Shown in pieces: positions 43,090-52,346 of a DNA stretch of 64,000 bases (position 1 is its first letter; the number at the start of each line of letters is the position of its first letter). A program made the translations under genes and the position numbers. The stretch covers positions 48,209 to 112,208 of the forward strand of contig CAYOQO010000001.1 of NCBI GenBank assembly GCA_964406135.1, read 5' to 3'. The notes under the pieces were generated by a model. It saw only the letters and a program-made list of their open reading frames with translations, ran no database searches and was not told the origin of the DNA. This DNA comes from JACPFN01 sp964406135. Its GTDB lineage: Bacteria; Babelota; Babeliae; Babelales; Chromulinivoraceae.

Positions 43090-44967
43090 TTAAAAGTTGA
43101 GTGATCCTTGAAGACCAGCGCTCCACATTTGAACAGCATTGTTTGTATTGTTTGTAAACTCTGCACTGCCAATGAATGATAAGTTTGGAGTGTAGCGGCA
43201 ATCATTCCATGTGTAACCAAACTGTGCAAATACTTTACCAGTGAAAGCTTTTGCAGCAGCAGCACCACAGATATCCAATGCTTCATTTAAATCTTGCGGG
43301 ATACGATTTGTTGAAACACGACCGTCAACAACTCCTGTTGGCCATGCGCCTGACGCTGGGAAACCAAATGGAGCTGTAGTGCCTGTCAATTGAACTGCAT
43401 TTTGTGATTTATTGATTTTTGCTGCAGGTTCACATAAAGGAATTACAGAAGGAACTGCTGTATAAGTTGAGCTTGCAAATGTAGATATTGTTGCGTCTGG
43501 GTTAGAGCCACCAGCTTGACGACCAACAACTGCAAAATTATTTAAATTTTCTTTGTGTTGATCAACACATGAACACATGTCGATGCTTACAGTTTCTTTT
43601 GTTCTACCCCAGAATTCACCAGCAACTGCCAAATTCCAGTTATTGTGATGATAATCAAACATTAATGATGCTGAACCTTCAGCTGCAAATTTTGAAAATA
43701 CTGGAAGTGTTGTAATATTAATTGCTTGAGTTAAAGATCCTGCAACAAAACCTGTTGTATTCGCAGTAGTTGCGACTGAAGCAGCTTCTTGATGATAGTG
43801 CTGTAAAAGAATATATTTTGAACCAAGACCGTTTGCTTTTAAGTCAAATGAACGCATGCTTGGAGTTCTGCCTGGAAGAAGGTGTAAAACTTCACCTTGG
43901 AACCAAACATCTAAATATTTAGATTTAGCGTCATTTTCCCAAGCTTTGTAATGACCAACAACGTCAGCACCAACGCCCCAAGCGCCGCCACGACCAAATA
44001 TTGGCTCAAGAGCATAACGTGCTGTTGGAACGTTGCCTGTTGGGCATGTTGTTTTAAAACCAAGACCAAAGAAACCTTTTTCATTTGCAAATACGTTATA
44101 ACCAAGAACAAATGAAAGATCTGCTAAACGAATTTCAGTTTGTTTGCATGTTGAAATTCTACCATAGTGAAGTTCTGTTTGGTATGGTTGACGCATAGTA
44201 TCAAGTGTACCATTGCTTCCAACGCCACCAGCAATTGAAGCGCCAACGTTTTCTGCGCGATTTGCTAAGCTTGGATAGTTTGTGACATAATTAATATTTG
44301 CAGGTCCAGTTGTGACTTGTGAAAAATAATTTACATCTCTTCTTTCAGAAGTATCTGTCATTTGAGGATCGATACTGATTGCGCCAATTGGAGCATGAAC
44401 TTTAAAATACATTCCGTGTTCATCTTTTTTATGAACAAAATACAGCATAAAATCTGTACCAACTTGAGTAATTTTTGGATTGATAGTTAATGTTCCACTA
44501 ATTACATTTGGATCATAATTTAAACCTGTAGGTGTACCTGTTGTTGTTGGAATAGTTCCGCCAGCAGCATTACCACATCCAAAGTTCCACATATCGATAT
44601 CTGCAGTACCACCGTTGTTACCAACAGTCATTGCATTTGTTCCTGCAGCACCCCAAGAGAACATTGAACCTAGATTTTTGCAGCTGTTACACTTTGCACC
44701 AAAATTTTGCATATATTGAGTTGCAAATGAAAAAGTTCCATTCCATTCATCGCGATGACTTTCAGTTTGGAATAAGTTTTTTTCTAGAGTGATTTCACGA
44801 GAAGCATCCGATGAGAAGGCGCGAGGGAACCAAGTATTTTTACTTTGAGAACACGGTTGATTTGAACAAACTGCTGAGCAGTCAATACCTGAAACAGAAC
44901 AGGCATTAACAATTTGACCTATCGTTAAGATTGCGGCTACTTTGAGCCATAAAGTATTTTTTTTCAC
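43090..44967 (-). CDS. Large outer-membrane protein, paralogue 2
   Basis: 625 residues from a GTG at 44967, chosen because AAGGAG lies a few bases upstream and the protein then opens with a signal (VKKNTLWLKVAAILTIGQIV); the longer open frame to 45129 has no such site. NACS at the end of the signal could be a lipobox, but several other Cys follow (IDCSAVCSNQPCSQ), so processing is uncertain. The mature protein is a beta-rich barrel collinear with paralogue 1: GFFGLGFKTTCPTGNVPTAR, WGVGADVVGHYKAWEN, DVWFQGEVLHLLPGRTP. It ends GLQGSLNF, a C-terminal Phe signal. The two copies bracket the fibre array. Confidence 0.82.
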   Translation of the reverse strand: MKKNTLWLKVAAILTIGQIVNACSVSGIDCSAVCSNQPCSQSKNTWFPRAFSSDASREITLEKNLFQTESHRDEWNGTFSFATQYMQNFGAKCNSCKNLGSMFSWGAAGTNAMTVGNNGGTADIDMWNFGCGNAAGGTIPTTTGTPTGLNYDPNVISGTLTINPKITQVGTDFMLYFVHKKDEHGMYFKVHAPIGAISIDPQMTDTSERRDVNYFSQVTTGPANINYVTNYPSLANRAENVGASIAGGVGSNGTLDTMRQPYQTELHYGRISTCKQTEIRLADLSFVLGYNVFANEKGFFGLGFKTTCPTGNVPTARYALEPIFGRGGAWGVGADVVGHYKAWENDAKSKYLDVWFQGEVLHLLPGRTPSMRSFDLKANGLGSKYILLQHYHQEAASVATTANTTGFVAGSLTQAINITTLPVFSKFAAEGSASLMFDYHHNNWNLAVAGEFWGRTKETVSIDMCSCVDQHKENLNNFAVVGRQAGGSNPDATISTFASSTYTAVPSVIPLCEPAAKINKSQNAVQLTGTTAPFGFPASGAWPTGVVDGRVSTNRIPQDLNEALDICGAAAAKAFTGKVFAQFGYTWNDCRYTPNLSFIGSAEFTNNTNNAVQMWSAGLQGSLNF

Positions 44968-45212
44968 AAGGACTCCTTTTTTTAAAATACCAACATAACA
45001 GAATGACACAGCAAATCTAAAATAATAAAAAAAATAAAGCAATGGTTTCAAATCCTTCAGCCCGATTTTGGCTTCAAAAAGATAATTTTGCTTGTTGACG
45101 AAAAACTGTACTTTCCAAGAAATTATCAATTTTTGGGGCTGATTTTTTTACCCGCCCTGAATCATCGTAACTCGCATAAGCCCTATTATGTATCCGTAAC
45201 CAATAATTTTTC

Positions 45213-45253
45213 AAAAAACCTTAAAGGCTGCTACAGATCTTGATTTTCAAGAT
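45213..45253 (-). terminator. Weak terminator candidate downstream of the 45.3-46.4 kb gene
   Basis: On the minus strand a hairpin ATCTTGA/TCAAGAT is followed by a small CCTTTAAGG dyad and six T. The stems are short, so this is tentative. Confidence 0.4.
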
Positions 45254-45265
45254 TTTTGAAACTTT

Positions 45266-46435
45266 TTAAAACAATTTTGGAAGTTGGCAATGAAAAGTCC
45301 CTAAAGCGTCGTCGGTTAAAATCAATGAACGTTTTTGTAAAATGCTTAAGCTTGAGGATATTCCACAATAAATTGCGTTATTAATAATGCGCGGAGCAAA
45401 TAAATGCGAATTTCTACTTATTGGTTGAAGTCCGTAGGGATCCGTTTGCTCAATGCTTTTTGAAGCATGATTATAACGAGCAATCTGGCATGTTTGAGAT
45501 AAATGATTAAAGCTTACAAAGTAAATTGATTCTGCGGTATAAATTGGCAAAAGTGGATAAATTGATTCGTAAAGACGCTCTGGATTTATACCAATAAGCA
45601 ATATTTTTGGCAGCTGAAAAACAAATAAATTTCTTATATCCCATGAGCCATCAATGCTTTTGTTTAACTCATTGCACGTAAATTCAAAAAAATCAGACTC
45701 TTCACTTTCTTTTTGTGTAAAATTTAAAAAGAATCCATGCTCTTCGCTTTGCATAGAAAGAAAGCATGGCCGCTGCTCACTATTCGAAAAAGTAAAAATC
45801 TTTTCACTGCTTGCAAAATTTGATGACTCTTTTTTTTCTTGCTTTTGATTAATTTGAAAAAAAACAGATAAAAATTTTTCTGTCCATGGCGTTTTGCAAA
45901 TTGCATATTCATTATGTTGATTTTTATTTATATAAAAAAGAGTGCCATTTATTTTTTGAGGATATAAATCATCGCAAGAATCTTGCATATTTGATAATGA
46001 ATAAATAGTGCTGCTCCGATTTGAAATATCACATAAAAAAATTTTAAAATTATTTTCGTATTTTCCCATAAAATAAAATTGTTCATCACTGATCCAAGTA
46101 ATGCAAGATATTGCAGAAATCGGTTCGTACAATGGAATAACTCGAGGAGTTCGTTTATTAAAATATTTAATTTTTATTCTGCCGCGATCTATAAAACTGC
46201 ATGCATTTTTACTTGGCAATATTTGTACCGACGAAGGTAAAAAAAGAGAACTTAATTCTTTAAAAGCTACCAATTCTTTGGTATTCCACATCCATAACTC
46301 AAGATCATCAGGAGTTGTTTGATGAATCAGAAGCAGGTTTTCATCATCAATCGCTCCAACAGGATAAAGATATTCCGTACAATCAATCGTCATTGAAAAC
46401 AAAATTAAAAACGTAAAAAAAATAAATTTATTCAA
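45266..46435 (-). CDS. Secreted beta-propeller-like protein
   Basis: 389 residues starting at a TTG (46435) with AAAGGAG just upstream. Signal MNKFIFFTFLILFSMTIDC. The mature protein has repeated four-strand units of TolB/WD40 character (CITWISDEQFYFMGKYENNFKIFLCDIS, INGTLFYINKNQHNEYAICK, EHGFFLNFTQKESEESDFFEF, SIYFVSFNHLSQTCQIARYN), suggesting a propeller. No catalytic motif. The next upstream gene on the same strand encodes a secreted subtilisin-like protease 120 bp away, so the pair may share a role outside the cytoplasm. Confidence 0.6.
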   Translation of the reverse strand: MNKFIFFTFLILFSMTIDCTEYLYPVGAIDDENLLLIHQTTPDDLELWMWNTKELVAFKELSSLFLPSSVQILPSKNACSFIDRGRIKIKYFNKRTPRVIPLYEPISAISCITWISDEQFYFMGKYENNFKIFLCDISNRSSTIYSLSNMQDSCDDLYPQKINGTLFYINKNQHNEYAICKTPWTEKFLSVFFQINQKQEKKESSNFASSEKIFTFSNSEQRPCFLSMQSEEHGFFLNFTQKESEESDFFEFTCNELNKSIDGSWDIRNLFVFQLPKILLIGINPERLYESIYPLLPIYTAESIYFVSFNHLSQTCQIARYNHASKSIEQTDPYGLQPISRNSHLFAPRIINNAIYCGISSSLSILQKRSLILTDDALGTFHCQLPKLF

Positions 46436-46557
46436 GCAAGCTCCTTTAATTTTTTACACGACTGACTTAAGTTCTACCAGTAGAGCATTCGATCGTCAAT
46501 TTTTTAAAAAGTGCAACAATCCGCATAATTGGTTTTTGTTTTGACAAAAAAATTATT

Positions 46558-47568
46558 TCATGCCGTTTTTTTAACTAATTTTTTAAATTTTTTAATGAAT
46601 TTTTTTTTATTCATTTTACTTTGAAATATTTTAAGTTCATGTATCTGTAATATGCACTCTGCTAAATTAATTGACCCTAAAATAGTATGTTTTTGGAGCA
46701 AGTGTTCAACCTGTGATGGTAAAAAACTTTTGTTACAGCTTGATAAAATTATTGCCAAGCACCCAGCCATGCATGCTGTTGCCATCGAACTACCAGATAC
46801 TTTTGTTATTACAAAATTCTGTGTTAATTTTAGCCACATAAAAACTGCAAGATCTTTTCCCGGCATCATAAATTTTAAAAAGTTCACTGAACAAATTTGG
46901 TACGTATTTTTTTGTATAAATTCAGAATTTTTTTCTGCCATAACAACATACGTAAACGTTTTTAAAAGATTTTTGATCTGTTGATTTTGCAAGTCATTGG
47001 TATTATCAAAATCATCAATATGTAAACTTAAACAAACAATATCAACTAATTCCTGCTGCAATTTTTGCAAAGCTTGAATTAAAGTTTGTTTACTACACAA
47101 TCCATCATCATTAAAAATTGGTACTGATATAATTTCAACATACGGAGCAATTTGACGAATTAAACTTGCAACCGATGCCCCATGATTTTTTTTTAACTGT
47201 TTTTCAGAAAAATCACTTAATTTTTTCAAATTTGGTGAAAAATTTTTAACCCCGCCTTGTGTTTGATCGCAAATGCAAAATCTTTCAAAATTTTGCATTT
47301 TTGCCACACCTTTTAAAAAATATTCAGAATTGAATTTTTTTTGTTGATAAAAATCTATCATTTCTGAAGTTTCATGAAAATGAGTATCCAAAATTGCAAC
47401 CTTAACCCCTTTTCCGGGATTTTGAATATGATCAGATAATTTTTCTAAATTTAAAATTTTTAAATGCCAAAATAGGTCAAAATTTTTTTGAACAGGAAAA
47501 AAAACAAAAGAGCTTAATTTTGAAAAAAATAAAAACAAAATAAAAAAGAGCAACTTTTGAACTTCCAT
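46558..47568 (-). CDS. Secreted subtilisin-like serine protease (S8)
   Basis: 336 residues, GAGGAGT ribosome binding site, signal MEVQKLLFFILFLFFSKLSS. The S8 triad is complete: Asp61 (GVKVAILDTHF), His129 (KNHGASVASLI) and Ser261 (SGSSMATACMAG). The motifs deviate from the consensus (DTG becomes DTH, HGT becomes HGA, GTSMA becomes GSSMA), and the protein is compact, without obvious pro-domain or C-terminal extension. The C-terminus is Lys-rich and helical (KMNKKKFIKKFKKLVKK). It is probably active in the envelope or outside. The divergent motifs mean family searches with strict profiles may miss it. Confidence 0.8.
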   Translation of the reverse strand: MEVQKLLFFILFLFFSKLSSFVFFPVQKNFDLFWHLKILNLEKLSDHIQNPGKGVKVAILDTHFHETSEMIDFYQQKKFNSEYFLKGVAKMQNFERFCICDQTQGGVKNFSPNLKKLSDFSEKQLKKNHGASVASLIRQIAPYVEIISVPIFNDDGLCSKQTLIQALQKLQQELVDIVCLSLHIDDFDNTNDLQNQQIKNLLKTFTYVVMAEKNSEFIQKNTYQICSVNFLKFMMPGKDLAVFMWLKLTQNFVITKVSGSSMATACMAGCLAIILSSCNKSFLPSQVEHLLQKHTILGSINLAECILQIHELKIFQSKMNKKKFIKKFKKLVKKTA

Positions 47569-47638
47569 ACATACTCCTCACTTAACCTTACTCTGATTAT
47601 TCATGAAGAGTCAAAATTTAAAAAATGATCAAAAAAAA

Positions 47639-47675
47639 TTTCCATCGCATTAGTACGAATACCAATGCGATGGAA
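47639..47675 (-). terminator. Terminator of the dnaN-recF transcript
   Basis: Stem TTTCCATCGCATT / AATGCGATGGAAA with a 12-base loop; on the minus strand it is followed by eight T. On the plus strand it runs into AAAAAAGGAGAG and an ATG (47691) with a 26-codon frame that I do not consider a gene. Confidence 0.8.
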
Positions 47676-47841
47676 AAAAGGAGAGTAGTAATGAAGCCTA
47701 AGTTAAAATTTGACAAGAATGTTTACAGTTGTAATTTTTTTGAAATTTTCTATAAACATTTATATCATTAATAATTTTAACACTTCTGGCTTTTCTGTCA
47801 ACAGGTTTAGGGCTAAAAACGCAGACTCTAAAGGCATTATT

Positions 47842-48909
47842 TCAGGATTTTAGTGATACCACGTCTGGATCGGCCTTGCCAAGCAAATCTTGAAGACTAG
47901 AATCAAAAAAAGGCGCTGTAATAATAATTTGATTTTGACATGAAATTAAAAAATTTATTAAATTTTGTAGTCTTGTTTTGTCAAAATCTGAGATAAAATC
48001 ATCAATTAAAAGGAGCGGTTTTTCTTGACCTTTCGGCTGAATCAGGACTAAAGACAGTTTGCACAGCAGCGAAATCAACTTTTGTTGTCCTCGAGATGCA
48101 AAAATTTGAGCTTTTTGGCCTCTAATTTGAATGATTAAATCATCTAAATGGGCACCAAAAAGCGACCTTTTGAGCATTCGTTCCTGCCCTATCAAGCTTT
48201 CAACAAATCCTGTTACAAGAGTCGCTTTAGGCTCATACAAAAGAGAAATTTCATAAATATCATCAAAAAACTGATGAATCAATGAATTCACCATATTTTC
48301 TATCTGAATCATTATATTTTGACGAAAAGATTGAATTTTTGAAGTGACTTCAATTAATTTTTGAGTCCAAATATCAAATTCCGAAAAATCAAACGAATGA
48401 TAATTTCGCTCTAAAAAAGCATTGCGTTGTTGCAAAATTTGCTTAAATTCACGATACAACGATAGAGCTTCGGGATGAGCCAGCAGAACTGCTTGGTCAA
48501 TAAAAGCTCGCCTACCAGCAGGATACCCCTTAACAAGATCAATATCATCTTCTGTAAGTGTCACAACTTGAAATATTGAAAGTATTTCTTTGTACGATGT
48601 TACTGGTTTTTGATTAAATTTTATCGATTTTCGTTTTCCCGCATAGCCAACTTGAATGGCATGTTGTTCAGTCAATTGCTCTGTTCTAAAAACCCCTTTT
48701 AAAAAAAATGCATCGGTTCCTGCATGCATTAAATCAGATACCACATGAGAACGAAACGACTTAAAATAAGAAAGATAATAAATAGCTTCAATGATTGAAG
48801 TTTTCCCTACTCCATTATCTCCCGTAATTAAAGTTACCGGCGCAGAAAATTGTAATTTTTTATCGGCAAAACAACGAAACTGTTGTAGTTGCAATTCTTC
48901 TAAAAACAA
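47842..48909 (-). CDS. recF: DNA replication and repair protein RecF
   Basis: 355 residues. SMC-like ABC ATPase: N-terminal LEELQLQQFRCFADKKLQFS, Walker A GDNGVGKTSIIEAIYYLS, RecF signature regions (YPAGRRAFIDQAV), ABC-type SRGQQKLISLLCKLSLVL and Walker B LLLIDDFISDFD. It helps load RecA at gaps. The start is a TTG at 48909, twelve bases after the dnaN stop and in the same frame; no ATG fits. dnaN-recF order is conserved in many bacteria; dnaA is not adjacent here and no DnaA-box cluster is visible. Confidence 0.93.
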   Translation of the reverse strand: MFLEELQLQQFRCFADKKLQFSAPVTLITGDNGVGKTSIIEAIYYLSYFKSFRSHVVSDLMHAGTDAFFLKGVFRTEQLTEQHAIQVGYAGKRKSIKFNQKPVTSYKEILSIFQVVTLTEDDIDLVKGYPAGRRAFIDQAVLLAHPEALSLYREFKQILQQRNAFLERNYHSFDFSEFDIWTQKLIEVTSKIQSFRQNIMIQIENMVNSLIHQFFDDIYEISLLYEPKATLVTGFVESLIGQERMLKRSLFGAHLDDLIIQIRGQKAQIFASRGQQKLISLLCKLSLVLIQPKGQEKPLLLIDDFISDFDKTRLQNLINFLISCQNQIIITAPFFDSSLQDLLGKADPDVVSLKS

Positions 48910-48921
48910 TTGATTCTCATG

Positions 48922-50043
48922 TTACATATTGTTCGCAGAAACTGGCATCACCAAATACATTAAATGATACATATCACCTTCTGCTTTAAAAATAATTGGA
49001 CGAGCATTGTTTTTTAAAAAAAAGGTTAATTGATCACTATCAAATGATTGAAGACCTTGCAAAAGATACGGTGAATAAAATCTCATTTCTAATTTTTCAG
49101 CATCAAAATTACCAATTGATAATGTTTCTTCCAAATTTCCAATATCATTGTTTTTCATAAAAACTTTTAATTGGTTTTTATTAAACGTAAAATTAGTTGC
49201 CAAAAACTGTCCTGAAAGCAAGCATGATGATCTTCGTAAAGTTTTGACAAAATCAGATTTGCTCAAAGTTGCAGGAATAAAAGAATCATGCTGTAAAATT
49301 GATTCATATTTTGGAAATTCATCTGCTAAAAGCCGTGTAAAAAAATTAAAATGATCACCGGAAAATACCAATTGTTGCTCGCAAGTTCCTAAAAAAATCA
49401 TTGTTGCTGCAGAATTTTCAAGTATTTTTTTTAATTCAAAAATTGCACGGCGTGGAAGCAACCATTTTTTTTCTTTTTCAAGTACATAGCGATCAGATGT
49501 TACTTGAGCTAAGCAATGACCATCAGTTGATGTTAATTTAAATTCTTTAGCCGAAATTTCTAAAAATAAGCCATTAAGCGATGGTGTTGCATTGTTTTGA
49601 GGAATTAAAAAGGAAACTTTACCAAGCATGTTAGATAAAAATTGAGCATCTATTTGCATTAAATTTTCAATGCGTTCAGGCAGTGGTGGAAATTCTTCAG
49701 CACTTTTAATATTGAATGAAACATTAATATGTTGTTGTGATTTTAAAGTAATTTGACTGTCATCAACGATACATTCAATATCACCATCCATTTCTTTGAC
49801 AATATCAAAAATCTTTTTTCCAGGAACTAAAAATTGTGCAAACTCTGTAGAACTTGTTGTGAGCAAGCAACTATACTGCAAACTAATTTCCAAGTCTGTT
49901 GCTTTCAAGATTAATTCTTTGTTTGAAATTTGAAACAAAATGCATGACGTTGAAGGCATTGTTGTTTTTTTTGTACAAATTGGTTGCATGAAAAATAATG
50001 TTGTCAATAAATCTTTTTGACTCACCACAAATGAATAACTCAT
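48922..50043 (-). CDS. dnaN: DNA polymerase III beta subunit (sliding clamp)
   Basis: 373 residues, usual length, three-domain clamp. Landmarks: N-terminal MSYSFVVSQKDLLTTL, LILKATDLEISL, central SLNGLFLEISAKEFKLTSTDGHCLAQ and C-terminal YHLMYLVMPVSANNM, ending with the hydrophobic-pocket MPV element common to beta clamps. It tethers polymerase to DNA as a dimeric ring. It is followed directly by recF and preceded by the predicted caspase-like peptidase gene on the same strand. Confidence 0.95.
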   Translation of the reverse strand: MSYSFVVSQKDLLTTLFFMQPICTKKTTMPSTSCILFQISNKELILKATDLEISLQYSCLLTTSSTEFAQFLVPGKKIFDIVKEMDGDIECIVDDSQITLKSQQHINVSFNIKSAEEFPPLPERIENLMQIDAQFLSNMLGKVSFLIPQNNATPSLNGLFLEISAKEFKLTSTDGHCLAQVTSDRYVLEKEKKWLLPRRAIFELKKILENSAATMIFLGTCEQQLVFSGDHFNFFTRLLADEFPKYESILQHDSFIPATLSKSDFVKTLRRSSCLLSGQFLATNFTFNKNQLKVFMKNNDIGNLEETLSIGNFDAEKLEMRFYSPYLLQGLQSFDSDQLTFFLKNNARPIIFKAEGDMYHLMYLVMPVSANNM

Positions 50044-50125
50044 GAAAACCTTTCTGTATTGTCATAAAAAATGAAACTGGACTTAGTATACAAAAAGGAA
50101 ACTATTTTCTCAATCCATCTTGTTT

Positions 50126-52186
50126 TTATGCAGGCACAAAATCTAAATCTTTTGGGGAATTTGTAACTTCTTTTTGATGCTCCTGTTCAAGATTTAAAGC
50201 TTCGCCTTTTTTTACTTCTTCCTCTAAAAATGCACTTGAATCATTTTCTTTTTCAAATGGAACTTTGACAGGTTCACGAATCACTTTATCTTGTTTCTCT
50301 TGAATTTGCCATTTTTTAGTTGCTGGATCCTTAACCCATTCATGCTCTGACTTTTCTTCTATCATTTTATGACTTCGTTCAACTTCTTTTGGAATTTTAA
50401 ACTGCGGCTTACTGCGCTGACTTAAATTTTTTTCTAATTCTTCAATTGATTTTTGACTTTGCTTGCTCATGTTTTCTACATACAAAGGAAGCTCTTTATA
50501 ATACATTTTTTCATCAACACTTATTTCTTTTTCATTACGAACATCAATATTTAAAACATCTTCATCATATGGCCAAAAATTTTTCACTATTTTTCCAGCA
50601 TGATTTGTATACATGTAACCAGAACTATAGGAATCAGCTCCTTCAATAGGAGTATAATTAAAAAAACAAATATTTCGATATTTTGTTCCATCACTAAAAA
50701 TAAGTTCTTTAATTACAGTGTGTATACTTTCTTTTATGCCTCTGATTGGTAAAAATGCTCGTACTAAATATTTCATACTATGTTGTGATTCAGTTTCTAA
50801 TGGAAGATTAATAGTATTGATCATATAAAATTGGTTCATATAATTTACTGGAAGCATCATTGGTAACTCATATACTAAAGATTTAAAAGTAATAGAATTA
50901 ATTACATTTGCTGAAATAAAAACACCTTTAATATCATAGGTAAAAATAAAATCTTTTTGTGCAGTTGCTTGAATTTGTGTAATTTTTTTAAAACTTTGAT
51001 CAAAGCTTTCTGGTGTAAACCATGAAGTATGAGGCATTTTAATACTCATTAAATTAATATTCTTAGAAAGAGGATCAACATCCTTCCCCGAAAAGATTTT
51101 AGCAGCTCGACTATAATCAGGAGGTGTTTGATTTAAAGCTTGAAAATATAAGTTAAAAGACTCAGGATAATCTTGAATACGAAAATTAAATTCTGGTGAA
51201 AAAAATGAATTTCCCATGATGATAGGATAAGAAATTTTCTCTAAATCACGGTTATCAAACTGATTTGTTATTTGAAAAGCTGTTCTATTTTTTTCACCAC
51301 CAGAATAACAACTTGTAACTGATAAAGACTTCATTAAAAAATTATTTTGTAAATTTTTTAAAAATCTTACAAAATCAGAATCTTTAGCTTGCTGATATTT
51401 AACTGTTGAAATTTCTGCAGTAAAGTCATGAGAACCATGCCCTATTAAATAAATATTCATCAAACAATCAGCATGCTTAGGTTTTATTTCATTTAAAGCT
51501 ATTATTAAACGTTGACCTATTGTAGAAGTGTAATTAACAACATCGTGATTAAAAGCTAAAGAGTTCATACTTGCCATATAGCGATATTTTGCTTCTCCCC
51601 ATTTTATTGCTTCTGTTGATAAATCTGAATTTTTACCTTGTTCATAATCAGTCAATGAACTTTCGGGAATAGCCTCAAATATATAATTTTTTAATTTCGA
51701 AATTGATAATCCTAATTTTTCATCTACATTTTCCACATAAAGACTCTTTGGTATGAATAATACATAATCATTAGAAATATTCTTTACAATACTTGTAGAA
51801 TTTTTTTTAATATCTTGATAAGTTATAAAAATTTTTAATAAATTTTTATCATAATCATCGGGAATAATTTTCTGAATAAATTTAAATACATCTGAAACGT
51901 TTATTTTATTATTATTAAATTCGTCATAAATTTTTTTAAAATCTGGATAATCCTTTTCCATATGAGCTTGAACATGATTTACAACTTTTTCCATTAAATT
52001 CATGGTATAGCGAGAACACATTGTCACAATTCCGTCATTCAATGCTTGCCGCAAATCTAAAAGCACAGGAAATTGATTACTCCTGGAACCTGTAAATTTC
52101 TCACTAAAATCATTTAAAATCATCATATTTGTTGTTTTTTCAGAAGATAAGCAATAATTAAAATGCAAAAATATACTTATATGCAA
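50126..52186 (-). CDS. Predicted secreted caspase-fold (clan CD) cysteine peptidase; 5' end at assembly gap
   Basis: 686 residues counted from a TTG at 52186. The central domain has the clan CD dyad arrangement: hydrophobic strand then Gly-His-Gly (NIYLIGHGSHD, His250) and a second strand ending Ser-Cys (SLSVTSCYSGGEKN, Cys293), spaced 43 residues apart, as in caspases, clostripain and self-processing toxin C80 domains. An N-terminal helical region of about 240 residues and a C-terminal domain of about 380 residues (ending in a charged Glu/Lys-rich tail) flank it. The N-terminus is hydrophobic (ISIFLHFNYCLSS), suggesting a signal peptide. The true start lies across the N gap: if the gap is collapsed, a TTG at 52356 gives MRSIFLHISIFLHFNYCLSS. 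Peptidase activity and subfamily are inference. The start is uncertain; ATGs at the NMMILND position are an alternative. Confidence 0.7.
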   Translation of the reverse strand: MHISIFLHFNYCLSSEKTTNMMILNDFSEKFTGSRSNQFPVLLDLRQALNDGIVTMCSRYTMNLMEKVVNHVQAHMEKDYPDFKKIYDEFNNNKINVSDVFKFIQKIIPDDYDKNLLKIFITYQDIKKNSTSIVKNISNDYVLFIPKSLYVENVDEKLGLSISKLKNYIFEAIPESSLTDYEQGKNSDLSTEAIKWGEAKYRYMASMNSLAFNHDVVNYTSTIGQRLIIALNEIKPKHADCLMNIYLIGHGSHDFTAEISTVKYQQAKDSDFVRFLKNLQNNFLMKSLSVTSCYSGGEKNRTAFQITNQFDNRDLEKISYPIIMGNSFFSPEFNFRIQDYPESFNLYFQALNQTPPDYSRAAKIFSGKDVDPLSKNINLMSIKMPHTSWFTPESFDQSFKKITQIQATAQKDFIFTYDIKGVFISANVINSITFKSLVYELPMMLPVNYMNQFYMINTINLPLETESQHSMKYLVRAFLPIRGIKESIHTVIKELIFSDGTKYRNICFFNYTPIEGADSYSSGYMYTNHAGKIVKNFWPYDEDVLNIDVRNEKEISVDEKMYYKELPLYVENMSKQSQKSIEELEKNLSQRSKPQFKIPKEVERSHKMIEEKSEHEWVKDPATKKWQIQEKQDKVIREPVKVPFEKENDSSAFLEEEVKKGEALNLEQEHQKEVTNSPKDLDFVPA

Positions 52187-52346
52187 AAATANNNNNNNNN
52201 NNNNNNNNNNNNNNNNNNNNNNNNNNNNNNNNNNNNNNNNNNNNNNNNNNNNNNNNNNNNNNNNNNNNNNNNNNNNNNNNNNNNNNNNNNNTTTTCAGAA
52301 GATAAGCAATAATTAAAATGCAAAAATATACTTATATGCAAAAATA
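52137..52346. other. Assembly gap of 100 N between two exact 55-bp copies
   Basis: Bases 52192-52291 are N. The 55 bases before (52137-52191) and after (52292-52346) are identical. Inside them ATGCAAAAATATA recurs with an 18-bp period. This is the pattern of two contig ends sharing one k-mer at a short tandem repeat. Real sequence between them may be absent, or may be extra 18-bp units. Confidence 0.9.

Noticed and set aside
44968..45129. N-terminal extension of the outer-membrane protein frame
   Set aside because: The GTG at 44967 has a strong AAGGAG site and directly yields a signal peptide; the extension would bury it.
46455..46490. tRNA-like string (TTCTACCAGTAGAGCATTCG) upstream of the 45.3-46.4 kb gene
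   Set aside because: It resembles a tRNA D-arm on one strand, but no acceptor, anticodon or T-arm can be folded around it.
47691..47771. 26-codon frame MKPKLKFDKN with AAGGAG upstream
   Set aside because: The purine-rich site is part of the terminator hairpin flank; too short and without conservation evidence.
47569..47841. Replication origin next to dnaN-recF
   Set aside because: No DnaA-box cluster or dnaA gene is visible in this gap; only a terminator hairpin.
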